64,000 bases of DNA from positions 310,001 through 374,000 of the forward strand of contig JAMWBK010000008.1 of assembly GCA_029953675.1 (NCBI GenBank), read 5' to 3'. Position numbers and translations under genes: made by a program. Of the stretch, positions 1 to 10,439 are shown piece by piece. Each line of letters starts with the position of its first letter. The stretch's first letter is position 1. Source of the stretch: Rhodosorus marinus. Its lineage: Eukaryota; Rhodophyta; Stylonematophyceae; Stylonematales; Stylonemataceae. The notes under the pieces were generated by a model, which worked only from the letters and a program-made list of their open reading frames with translations, was not told where the DNA came from and did no database searches.

Positions 1-390
1 ATCCTTTTCCCAAATGGTTCAGAAGCCTGGTCTACCCTAAATCCAATCAATGGACGCAGACCTGATTCATCTTACCCACAGCACCCGCTTCCCCAAGGCT
101 CACGAATCCACAGTCACTCCCTTCCATCATCACGCTTTGGAAGACCAAAACTTGCTCCTCATCCTTCTTGATCGGAAGAATCCAAGGATCGATTAGGACG
201 TGGAGCGGTGGTCGATATGATCAGCTTGAAGAAGTACAAAGCATAGCTTCAATCATTGCTTGTCCTTCCTGTTCTGAGCTCGAACGTCCAGCGTAGGTTG
301 GTGGTTTCTTGGCGAAGGACTTTTTTTCGAGCATCAAGGGACGATCCAACTCAGCGTCTTTGATTGCTTTGGATGAAAGGTTAGCCGTGC
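1..390. other. left edge, no gene recognised
   Basis: No reading frame here resembles a known protein. The short open frame on the minus strand (221-436) overlaps the start of the flavoprotein gene and has no family signature. The stretch probably contains the upstream region of the gene at 391. Confidence 0.5.
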
Positions 391-1282
391 ATGATGGAGG
401 TTGCTTGTCAGAGCGAAAGAGCAAGCTTGCTTTCAACTACTACCGGGAGAAGTCGGATAGTCATCAACAGATTGCTTCTGTCTTTGAGTACGGTGTTTCT
501 GGTTTTCGGTCTGTTCATGTGGTCGAGCGGAGGAGCGATCGTTCGGGACAGTTTCGAGGGTGTGGGGAGGCGAAGTAGTTCAAAGCAGGTCCATATCCTT
601 GTGATATCCTTACCAGAATCGGAGCATCCGAACAGTCATCGAATGGCGCGACACGTTCTGGACGGAGCGAGGTCAGTAGTTGGCCTGGACTCGGCAAAGC
701 TGCTCGAGTCCAATAAGGTCGATTTTGAAAAGGACATCCTGAGCTGGTCCGATGCAGTAGTCGTGGGCTCTCCAGTTTATATGGCTAATCCACATCCAAA
801 GGTCTGGAATCGACAAGTTTCAATTAGCTTTTGCAGTAGCTGACCTGAAGTCTGCTCAACAATCCACCAGATCCTAGAATTGTTTGGCAATTGGAACTTT
901 TCCAAAGACCTTTCTGGCAAAGTGGGCGCTGCTTTTGTGAGTGGAGGAGGAATCTCCGGCGGCCAAGAGCATGTCCTCACTGCGCTGTTGATGGCTCTGT
1001 TAGAATATCGGATGATGATCGTTGGAGGCGAACGATGGACAGAAGCTTTTGGCGCAGCAGCAGTCGTAAGCAAGTCATCAATAGGAATACAATGGTATGC
1101 TTATGCTGAATTTCGTCATGTGAACCGTCTGTCGCTCTGCCTCAATTCGGAAAACCGGCACATAATAATAGACCGATGAAGCTCCGTTCTATGACCCCAA
1201 CTTACAGGCACTGTTCCTATCGAAAGCGGAGGGTCTAGGGCGACGGGTCGCAAGCGTTACCTTAAAACTCAACAATTGCTGA
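391..1282 (+). CDS. WrbA/flavodoxin-like NAD(P)H:quinone oxidoreductase-type protein, membrane anchored
   Basis: Three exons join in phase: 391-801, 871-1065 and 1172-1282, giving about 238 residues. Residues about 27-45 form a hydrophobic segment, so the protein is probably anchored or targeted. The rest follows the flavodoxin-like fold: a first beta strand and loop near residues 68-76, then GSPVYMANPHPK at about 126-137, the position where WrbA proteins bind FMN phosphate and ribityl groups. GAAFVSGGGISGGQE and a hydrophobic helix ending in MMIVGG follow, as in the WrbA and FMN-reductase family. Known members reduce quinones with NAD(P)H using FMN. The two introns are 69 and 106 nt, both phase 0. 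The N-terminal membrane segment is unusual for soluble WrbA. Substrate is not predictable from sequence. Confidence 0.8.
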
Positions 1283-1614
1283 AAGTCTACAGATAATCTC
1301 ACATCGACGAGCACTTCCGAGTCCAGGTAGATATCCTGGGAGTGGACGTGAACTAGGAACTCTACAGACGCATCAGGTCTGGCGTGATCAACACTCTTTG
1401 AAGGCCAGTACTACGGGTCTCCGATGTTTCGGTCAAAAGCTGATGGCGTTTACTTTTGTTTTCAAATTGATAAAATTTCTGTACATGGACAAGGACTCCA
1501 CCCGGAGAACAGGGCAACTACGTGTGTTGGTGCACATCTTCGAGACGCATAACCGGCTGGTCACAGAACTGCGGATATCTGGCATCGCTGCAACTCGGGA
1601 CCAAAAACATAAAT
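1283..1614. other. spacer between convergent genes
   Basis: About 330 bases between the stop of the flavoprotein gene and the stop of the GYF-like gene on the other strand. It should contain both 3' untranslated regions. No conserved motif recognised. Confidence 0.4.
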
Positions 1615-1986
1615 TTATGCAACCGGGACCGATGGCGGTTGCTCAATTGCTCCTTCCCCTGGTTGTTGGGGCACTACCTGGAACGGATCATTCTGCTGTG
1701 CAGTGGTTCTCAGAGGGGCTCTTGTCACTGCTGGCCGGAAAATATTCTGCCATGGTTCGGGCATATCCCCAATCGGATTCCACCCCGGAATTCTCTGCTT
1801 CCTAATCTTTCCCCTAACCTTGATCTTGTCGTTCGTCCATATCAACGTGGTATGTGTGATTAGCTCCTCCTTATACATTAACGCAAGAGTCTCCAAATTA
1901 TAAGGGCCTTGCTTCCTGTAGGGGTCTCTCTTGTCCTCCTGCGACAAGTAATAGTACACAACCGGTGGTGGTTCAAACAGTCCCAT
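1615..1986 (-). CDS. GYF-like domain protein (putative)
   Basis: Single-exon frame of 123 residues. Near the N terminus it reads PPPVVYYYLSQEDKRDPYRKQGPYNLETLALM, where the YYYL strand, the QGPY turn and the following LxxL helix resemble GYF and GYF_2 domains. These also have a TxIW strand (here TTLIWTND, about residue 47) and a final GW turn (PGWNPIGDMPEPW, about residue 67). Such domains bind proline-rich peptides or act as small adaptors. An insertion of basic residues, KVRGKIRKQR, lies before the GW turn. The C terminus is Gln/Pro rich. Because genes around it are spliced, it may have further exons I did not find. The domain call is by motif resemblance only. Confidence 0.5.
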   Translation of the reverse strand: MGLFEPPPVVYYYLSQEDKRDPYRKQGPYNLETLALMYKEELITHTTLIWTNDKIKVRGKIRKQRIPGWNPIGDMPEPWQNIFRPAVTRAPLRTTAQQNDPFQVVPQQPGEGAIEQPPSVPVA

Positions 1987-2962
1987 TGTACAACAATACT
2001 TCCCTTCTTAGAGTCAAAACTACAAATTTCAAACGACGTCGACACTAGTTAACCGGCTCACACTTAATCTCCCTTCCCTTCCCCTCTCTCTCTTGCTCTC
2101 TACACTATACGTGTCTGCCTACACATTAAGAACCGAAGCCGCCTCTCCACAGCCCCTTCCCACCCAGTTCCCTAAGCTCAGCTTAAATCATCACGTTAGA
2201 GGGACCTCCGCTAGTACTGTTGAAGATATTGGTTAGTAGCGATTCATCCAACCAGAATCATCAAACAAGGGTTGGGTGAGTTCTTGCATTCACGCAATAT
2301 ATTGTTGGCCTAAAAAACGATGTAGTGCATTTTTCATTAAAAATTTAAAAATAATTGTATTTCACATACAGTCTATTTGACAAAATTTATTGGAGTTTTG
2401 ACTACAAGAAGATGTAATTCAACCCCCTGTACCTCTCCGCGAAGTCCGTACTATTGAATTTTTGTTGGAGTGGTAACTTAAACAGTTTACGACCATCCCC
2501 TACCTCCCCCCCCCCTTCTGCTTTGTACTGGCTCTCAGATATTCTTAAAGATTACTATTAAACATGCAAGTTGGTCAGCCCGGTCCTTTTTTGAAAGGGG
2601 GGAAACTTTGAAAGGGTGTGATTTGATAAATAATTGAAATTATTCGATACATATATACGTTCCAGCCAATGAACTACGGGTTTCATTGAATTCAGGATTC
2701 CTCACTTGATTTGAATTCTTAACTTTTGCTAGAAACTTCGTGCTGTGTCAGCATTAATCCAATTAAGATGTATTGCAGCCGAATGAACACTCTTAATTGG
2801 ATTTTAATGTTTATACTTCAATCATTATTTTATTGATTTTAATGTAAATCACTTATTAGACGTACAGATATGTTATAATTGGATAATACGGCACTATAAC
2901 GCACGGTGGTTAAGAAATTCTCGCCTCAGAGGCAGCTAGGATGAATAGAACTGAGCACGGGG

Positions 2963-3000
2963 GCGCTCTGGACTGGGAGTCCAGAGCGCGTCCAGAGCGC
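2963..3000. repeat. 11-bp inverted repeat plus third tandem copy
   Basis: Bases 2963-2973 (GCGCTCTGGAC) are perfectly inverted at 2979-2989 with a 5-nt loop, giving an 11-bp GC-rich stem. The right arm is repeated directly at 2990-3000. The surrounding sequence is AT-rich upstream. Function unknown. Confidence 0.9.
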
Positions 3001-4550
3001 CCCAGTAGGAACGTTTTTTTTGCTTCTGACGACTCGCCAAGATATCCACGACGAGTCTTTCTCCGAGTGCACGAAATAAGAGAAAGCTGTGCACGTTATG
3101 TAGAGGAAGGGACGAGGATGCATCTGGATCGTGTGGTTTTTGAGTTCTTTCGTAGCGTGCTCGAAAAAGGGCGCTTATGTTGGTTTCCTGTGGATCGGAG
3201 AAACTTGTGGAGTGCACTCCGCCGTAGAGCGTACTTTCCAACCTTGTCTTACTGGGCCTCCCAAAAAATCGGACTAATCTGTGTAATGGTATCCCCCGCT
3301 CAATGCCTTTCTCAACGAATCCTTGAACTCTCATTCCAGACCGTACTTCACAACATAATGTTACATCGCAATAGGTAGCGGCCGTGGTGGGGAGATACCT
3401 CTTTGACCTTTTTACCAACACCTTGGCGTATAGTTCAGCGAAGGCAAGTATCGATGAACTTGCGTGTCCAATCAAGAAGACCGTGGCGGAGTTCTGTCCA
3501 GGTGCTAGTTCCCAACCCTACAATCCCTTGGCAAGCTGGTTCGCAACTAGAATGACAAACACTCAACTCATCAATAATTCAAGTAAAGGGGGTGTCCTTC
3601 GAACTTCCTATATCGAACCACTATAATTCGAGAAGTCTTCCTGGCCCCCCCTTTTCTCGGGACTCCAGTGACATCGATATCCTCAAAGCGACTCAAACGA
3701 TGAAGCTAGCAGCTCCGAGAAGGCTTAGACAGTACACGATTGTGAGCAGATCGTTCAACATTCCACAAACATAAAAAAAGAAAAAGACAGAAAACAAACG
3801 CTAGCGTTTATCCGGGGCTTCCCCTGGCAAGCACCCAGCCAGACAACGACGTTACGTGGAATCCCTGTCCCACCCTGTACCTGGATAAACAATGAATTAT
3901 GAATAAAATCATAATGTCAGCTCCAAGACAACTGCAACTACAGTATATATTCAAAATTCAAGCCCTAAAGTCCGTTCCTACTGCACGACCATGAAAAATG
4001 AATTTAGAGAATAAATAGCTGCATCAATCATTTTAAGATTTGGCTTGTTAATTTTAGGTTCACTAGACATTTGACTTTTACGTCTTGCGATGGTGGAAGG
4101 AACGCCGGATATTCTTGATCGGAAGTGAAGGTGCGGATCGACTAGACTGTCAGGAATAGCTGTCTGCGTGGAAGCTTTGATACTATTCTGAGGTTTTGAT
4201 TATGTTCGAAGTATCACCGTGTCCGATTTTCTATTGAAGTGATGAGCTCCATTTGCGGTTGGCTAACTAGCTCTGTTTGGTTTCGACAAGATAGATGCCT
4301 TTTTTAGAAAAGCAGAAGCCGTCGCTGTAAAGCACCGGGAAAGATTGCGAGCTTGAGGAAGGTAGTTTTGAGTTGCATAGAGGAGTACTAAGGGCTGGTG
4401 TTAAGCAGCCTAGAATTCTTGAGAATTATTCGGATACGCAATTATTGCGTGAGAGCGGCTAGCTGTTTTTTATTGTTTTTTGGGGAGGAGCGGGGGGCAC
4501 GGTTTTTTGGGGGGAGAAGATTTCATTGTATGTTCGGGTGACTGAGATTG

Positions 4551-4560
4551 TATATATAAA
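4551..4560 (+). promoter_or_regulatory. probable TATA box of the MMSDH gene
   Basis: TATATATAAA lies 80 bases upstream of the start codon at 4640, a spacing that fits a TATA box with a short 5' untranslated region. Inferred from position and sequence only. Confidence 0.55.
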
Positions 4561-4639
4561 GGCTGAGTGGTTCGGTATAGGAGTAGGGTGCTTTTGAACT
4601 AGGAAAAGCTAGTTGTAGAGTTTGCGCTTGCAAGGAAAA

Positions 4640-7119
4640 ATGAAGGCTGGGCAGATGGCGAGGGTGGCTACCGCTGTTTCACAGAGCGTGCGGACGCAGA
4701 CCACTCCGATATTGTCGAACTTTATCGGGGGCAAGTTTGTCGAGAGTTCTGCTTCGGATTATTTTTATGCGACGAATCCAGGCACTGGGGAGAAGTCGGT
4801 CGGGACTCCGGAGGACTCTACAGACACGGAGGTATGGAGTATTACTTCGTATTCGTTGGAAGGATCATCCAACCCATTGACATGTTCTTCTCTAATATCT
4901 GTGCAGATTGGCATTGCGGTGAAGGCAGCAGTGGAAGCCTTTCCGAGTTGGAGCAGAACTCCCGTATGTAATGGTAAACTACCTTCAAGGTGTGAGTTGC
5001 ATCTGACATTTCAAGGCTTGGTGCAACTTTCGGATAGGTCTCGAAGCGAGTGAGTATCATGTTTCGTCTGAAGGAAGCTGTTACAAACGACCTTGACAAT
5101 CTTGCTGGTCTGAACACTGCCCCAGCAACCGCAAGCTTTTGAAGTCGACTATTCACTGAATGGATTTGCGTTGTGCGAGCAGGACTTGTGAGGAAAGAGC
5201 TTGGCAAAACACCAGCTGACGCCAGAGGAGACGTCGTTCGTGGTCTTGAAGGTAGGAGGTGCTATTGGCTCAAGAGATTTCTCAGCAAAAAATCAAACGC
5301 ATTTCTTCTTTCCCTACGTTATTCTTTCGTTCGATCATGTCAGTTTTGGAATACTCCTGCGGTGTAGCTTCACAGCTAGCTGGTTCATCCCTACCAAATT
5401 TTTCAACGAACATAGACGTCACTCAAAGGCGTGAACCGCTGGGCGTTTGTCTCGGAATAGCCCCGTTCAACTTTCCTGGTAAAAATTGCGACGACCACTT
5501 TGATCAAAATGCCACTAGCGGGTGACACAGTTACGGGGCTAACCTTATTTTTCGTACTTCTAATATTTCCGCAGCAATGATACCACTTTGGATGTTCCCT
5601 TTGGCCATTTCTTGCGGGAACACGTTCATTCTCAAGCCCAGCGAACTTGGTATGCACGAAGATCCAAAAAGATGCAGATATCTTGTATTCTGATTGACTG
5701 AACCCCTCGTGTGCTCGTCTAAATTTTAAACCCGTACCAAAGTCCCTAGCGCATGTTCTCGTCTTGCTGAACTGGCTGTCGACGCTGGTGTTCCGGCTGG
5801 AGTTTTAAACATTGTACATGGACGCAGGAGGACAGTCGAGTCACTGATTGCACGAGAAGAAATCAAGGCTGTATCTTTCGTTGGAAGCACAGAAGTCGGT
5901 ACTTCCGTGTACACCAGTGCGACGGCCACTGGGAAACGAGCCCAGTGCAACCTTGGAGCGAAAAATCACGCTGTAGTGATGCCCGATGCTGACCCAAAGC
6001 AGGCCGCTAAGCAGATAGTTGGCGCCGCATTTGGTATGAGTTCCAGTGATCTCGCAGAGTGTCCGCAGCTTTAGCTGAACGAGATTAATTGAAACATCCA
6101 TCTTCTTCTTCAGGTGCAAGCGGACAGCGATGTATGGCATTAAGCACGGTGGTGCTCGTTGGTGACGCTGCTAAAGTTTTGGATGTAAGAATTCAGAGAT
6201 TCTGCTGAACCTGGAAAGCACAAGTTCGAATTGTTCTAAATGGCTTGGTTATTCTCCTCCCGTTGGAAAAACTCTTTCGTTAGAATCTCGTCGAGGGCGC
6301 AGAGTCGTTGAAGGTTGGAATCGATGATGATGCAGATATGGGTAAGGACGGGAACATATCACCAGCCCCTATAACCTTGCTCCTCGTTCGAGACAAGCGC
6401 TGAATCGGTTTTTTACCCACGATACCTATGCGAAAAACAATAGGCCCAGTCGTCACACCTCGAGCGAAGGCTCGCGTTGAAAAACTGATTCAGAGCGGAA
6501 AAGAGCAGGGGGCGTCTATTGTTCTTGATGGTGAGTCCCAATGTCGGTGCTACTGAACCTCTGAATGCATCCTCATAAAGGAGAGTTACTTGTTTCCCGA
6601 AGGCACTAAGCGGGAGCACCCCGACAAGGGAGGGAACTTTATCTACCCCACGATCATCGACGATGTGAAGCCTGACATGGAGGTCTACAAACAAGAGATA
6701 TTTGGGCCAGTTCTAGTGTGCTTGAGGGCAAAGACGCTCAAGGACGCCTTGGATTTGGTCAACTCAAATCCTTACGGAAATGGAGCTGCGATATTCACTT
6801 CTAGTGGCTCGAACGCTAGAATATTTGAGTCAGAGGTGAAATCTGGACAGGTGAGCCAAATACCAGAAGACAACTTTCACCAGAATTTGTGCTAAAGCCT
6901 ACAATGTTTCACTGAGCTTTGTAGGTTGGAATTAACGTTCCAATCCCACTGGGACCTCCTCAAATGGGCTTCACGGGTTCAGCTGGAAGTATGCTGGGCG
7001 ACCTTCCTTTCTACGGGCAGTCTGGCGTACAGTTTTTTACGAAGCCGAAGAATGTTGTATCCCGATGGGTAGACCAAGACCCATCTCTTAGCAGCACCGT
7101 GATCCCTGTTTCCAGATAG
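4640..7119 (+). CDS. methylmalonate-semialdehyde dehydrogenase (ALDH6 family)
   Basis: Twelve exons: 4640-4831, 4907-4963, 5038-5107, 5183-5251, 5344-5478, 5575-5649, 5743-6033, 6114-6184, 6284-6341, 6444-6530, about 6581-6850 and 6925-7119, about 520 residues as usual for the family. It opens with a mitochondrial-type presequence (Arg/Ser, no acids), then [10 protein letters not shown]. Family marks include [33 protein letters not shown] and the catalytic-cysteine segment [11 protein letters not shown] in exon 8. EIFGPVL and GFTGSAGS follow near the end. The enzyme oxidises methylmalonate and malonate semialdehydes to propionyl-CoA and acetyl-CoA in valine and pyrimidine breakdown, in mitochondria. 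All junctions are in phase except exon 10 to 11, where the GT at 6531 and available AGs do not restore frame. I chose the start at 4640 as the first ATG in frame. Confidence 0.96.
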
Positions 7120-8087
7120 TGGAGCAGCTGAATCGGGAACGGCTCCTGCTTGTTAAGTACTGGTGTCGAGCAAAGCATGTGTACAAATCATTTATCCCTG
7201 AGTAGGCACTTGCCCAGCGAGGTTGGCTTGAGTCGCATTGCCCTCGCGCGTGTTGCTGCCATAAAAAGCATCCGTTCAGTTTGAGACACCGACGCCTTGG
7301 CTCGTGCTCTGGGTATATAGAATCCTGCATCGTATTGAGAAAACTCATCCTTGTGTACCATGGAGTGTTATCACGAAACTCGGCAGCAAATCTATCCACT
7401 CAAAGCCCATGAGTCAACTCAAACCCGCGTACGTTGGCAATTCGCATCAGGGTGTCCCCGGTGTCAGCTAAAATAATCAATCAACAGAATCAATCAATTC
7501 AGGCGAATGTTGAAGAAAAGCAAAAAAAAAAGCAATCAGGTCATCGAGGCCTCAAAAAAAATCCACTAAACAACCAGCCACGTCAAATGCTCAGCAAATT
7601 CGAAGCTCGAGACGTTCCCCTCTTTGATTGGCTAAAGTCTCCGAAATGACACACGTGTCCTGTGTTTTATCCAATCAAATCAAAGAATAGAAATCCATTG
7701 GCACAAGCAGGGTTTGCTCTATTTCTAGAATATTCGATACCAAGAATTATGAATGTTCTAAATGATTTGCAGGAAATATGTATTTAAGTGAAATCGGAAA
7801 AGTGAAGTTCTAATTTTGGAAAAACAGTCTTAAGTTAGAATGGCAATGTGGAAGACCTGTCTTGGGCCACACAAACTGGTTTGCGGAAGAGAAGACATGT
7901 GTGCGTAAGTTGCAGAATGGGAAGGGGGCGGGTTTAGGGTACCTTTGGAGAGTACTTGAGACGAGCATTATACCGATTTTCGAGTAAACGTGGAAGTGGT
8001 CTTCTTTTGTTTGAGCGTAGAGGGGACGGATTTTGAAAGTTGCAGATTATTTTTTATTGGTTTTCTGGGTGGGGTTCTCGAGGAGGA
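7120..8087. other. intergenic stretch, no gene recognised
   Basis: Contains the 3' end of the dehydrogenase transcript and the promoter region of the next gene. A Lys/Gln-rich open frame at 7434-7649 lacks an ATG context or homology that would support it. Confidence 0.4.
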
Positions 8088-9182
8088 ATGTCTTCGGCTC
8101 ATAATCCGTTGGCTGGGGAAAGCCGTGGATTCGGCAGTGCGGGAAAGTATCTTCGGGATGGTAAAGCTTCTGGTCTGCTGAAGTTGGCAGCGGTGGTGAT
8201 TGGGATTGGAGGAGTGGCCTTCTTCATAGTCAAGGGAATCGGAAGTGGGAGTGAACCTGTGATCGAAACTGGGGAGGAAAGACTGATTCCGTTTCTGCCG
8301 AATATGTTAACGCTTTCCGAGTTGGCGAGGAGGAACGAGTTCAACTTGGTGGATGAGGAGGAGTTGCAAGAGCTTCACTACATTCCGTATAAAACCGCAA
8401 AGCTGCTCTGCAAATCGCCGCACTTCTTCACTGAGGAGGCATCGGATACTAAGCCAATCTATGAAATATCAATTGGAAACAGTGGTTCTACCTGGCAGAT
8501 TATCACCCTCACCGCGATTGCCGCCGCTCACGGTTATCACCTGCCAGTTCATCACGTTTCCCTGGAAGATGTTGAGGTATGGACGAGTCTTGACGATATT
8601 GAGCTGAACGTTCAACACAATGACAAGATGGATTACTCCAAGAAACCATTTGCGCGGATGTACAAGCTTCAGCACTTCGTCGAGGAGCTCTACGAGAAGG
8701 CCTACCTCATGTACAACGCGTTCAAGATCATCCCTGGGAAGATGGACGAGGTCAATCAGTTTGCACAAGGAGTGTGCCCATGTTGCTTCCTCAACAAGAA
8801 CAGTCTTGGCCACAAGGAGAAAGAAATAGCGCTGATCTACATGCACGCTTTCTCAATGGGCTTGGATATGAACGACTCTCAAATCACCGAGGTCAGATAT
8901 GCTCTCGCGGAGTGGATCAGCCGTCACTACTGCTATCCTGGATCAGTACACACAAGCGCATGCCAAGTTCTTGCAGACTTCCCGGACCTGAAAGGATTCC
9001 ACCCAGAGCTCTATACCTACGAGGATACATATCATGATGAGGATGCGCAAGAAGCAGGCGGTGTCGATGCTTTCGACGGGGATGAGGAAGAAGAAATGGG
9101 AGCAGACAGAGCTGAGATGCAGGATGCGATAGCAGATGAGGAGGACAGACTTGTTGGTGAAGAAGGCGATGAAGCCAGCTAA
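8088..9182 (+). CDS. orphan single-pass membrane protein with acidic tail
   Basis: Uninterrupted frame of 364 residues from ATG 8088. I do not recognise the family. The first 25 residues are Ser/Gly/Arg rich. Residues about 30-50 (AAVVIGIGGVAFFIVKGIG and neighbours) form one transmembrane segment. A soluble body of about 260 residues follows, with the segment IGNSGSTWQIITLTAIAAAHG near its start. It has a CPCC cysteine cluster near residue 232, and histidines in SRHYCYPGS. The last 50 residues are strongly acidic, with a DGDEEEEMG run. There is no intron, unlike most neighbours. The long frame and biased composition argue that it is real. Topology suggests a small N-terminal side and a large acidic domain on the other face of an organelle membrane. 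Confidence 0.8.
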   Translation: MSSAHNPLAGESRGFGSAGKYLRDGKASGLLKLAAVVIGIGGVAFFIVKGIGSGSEPVIETGEERLIPFLPNMLTLSELARRNEFNLVDEEELQELHYIPYKTAKLLCKSPHFFTEEASDTKPIYEISIGNSGSTWQIITLTAIAAAHGYHLPVHHVSLEDVEVWTSLDDIELNVQHNDKMDYSKKPFARMYKLQHFVEELYEKAYLMYNAFKIIPGKMDEVNQFAQGVCPCCFLNKNSLGHKEKEIALIYMHAFSMGLDMNDSQITEVRYALAEWISRHYCYPGSVHTSACQVLADFPDLKGFHPELYTYEDTYHDEDAQEAGGVDAFDGDEEEEMGADRAEMQDAIADEEDRLVGEEGDEAS

Positions 9183-10439
9183 GCAATCGAGAATGATCGA
9201 ACAGCCGAATCCTCTGCGTCCGGAGCTTCTTAAGGTCTGTTCGAGACTCAGCCTCCGCTCCACTGCGAGTACTTGTTGCGACCATGAAGTTGCAAAATAG
9301 CTGGTTGGTAGGGCCCCTGGTGTGGAGCGATCCTGGAAGGTTGCTCCAGCGGAAGTCCACGCATCAATTCTAAGTTGCCCAGGGTGCTCGAGTGCCAATA
9401 ATACCCATGCAAAGGGTGGTCTTATTCAGCAAACAAGATAATGAGATCTGTTCAGTAAAGCAACCGAAATCCATAGTCACAAATGGCCCGGTCTAGGGGA
9501 GCATCGTAGCCCGCAGGTTCGACAAAGATAATCGCTCCTTCATCCCTGCTATGCATCCTAGGCAGTCATTGGGCACTTTTCTTGAACAATCTTACAGATA
9601 AGTGCCCAACGCCATTGATTTTCGATAAGAAAAATCCAGCCTATACCAAATACCACTCGTGGTTCTCAAACCCGTTTAGTACATTGAGGGTGCTACCTTG
9701 TCATCAGGCGAGGCGGGGGGAATTCCCAAGGTGCAGAGAGTTGAGCGCGCCCAATGGCTCCTTGTGGCGCACTGGAGCTAGCTAAGCTACCGCTGACAAA
9801 AAGGGGTAGATGCGTGGCAGACTGGTTCAAGGAAAGTAAAGGCGTCAATTCCCAGCGTCACTACTAACATATCGGCAGCCAAAACTATCTACCGGGACTG
9901 TCGGAGGAACGAAACCATGCTGCATAGAAGACTCCATAATACAAAACATATTCCACAGTGCGAAACACATTCAGCAACCGCTAGAATGTAGATCCTGTTC
10001 TGGTGCCCAGATGCAACGAGATATGCTTGACCCGCGAGAAATTATCTTCACCAAGGACGCTAGCCCATTACACCGAGAAAGATCTAACCTTTTCCGAACG
10101 CCAAACAAACTTCCCAGTTGCTGAGAACAAGAACATATCGACCCGCACGGTGAAGCGGCGGTTTCTGCGCACCGCGGGACGTCTGCCGTGCACGGCGGCG
10201 TTCCTTCTTCTACTCGAGGTTGATGACTCTTAGAGCTTGACTGTTTTCTCTTGAGTAAATCAGGAAAGACGATGACCTGGTTTGTGTACAAACCGTACTT
10301 GAGAAGGTTCGGCTACTATGGATTTTAAGGGAGGCTTCGTCAGTATCGAAAACTTTGATAGCGAGTGGCATTGAGTGAGACACTTTGTTCCCAGAGAGCT
10401 GGTGCCGAGTGTGAGGCTTTTGAGGGAATCTAAGTGCGG
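9183..10439. other. intergenic stretch, no gene recognised
   Basis: 1.26 kb between two plus-strand genes. Open frames here on either strand are short and mostly shadows or low-complexity. Nothing resembles a known protein, RNA or repeat. Confidence 0.4.

Larger units (their letters stand above)
1987..4639. other. long intergenic stretch between divergent genes
   Basis: 2.65 kb, with AT-rich blocks around 2330-2900 and 3880-4080. Overlapping open frames on both strands at about 2926-3475 (up to 179 codons) lack any family signature, and the two strands are open together because of local base composition, so I do not call a gene. It contains a strong GC hairpin at 2963-2989 and, at 4551-4560, a TATA box for the downstream dehydrogenase. 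Confidence 0.5.

Noticed and set aside
2884-2940. Sequence resembling the 5' half of a tRNA-Gly (GGTGGTTAAG...ATTCTCGCCTC).
   Set aside because: No T arm or acceptor pairing follows, so no cloverleaf can be drawn. At most a decayed fragment.
2926-3475. Long overlapping open frames on both strands (145 and 179 codons).
   Set aside because: Both strands open together, no family signature, no splice context. Explained by local composition.
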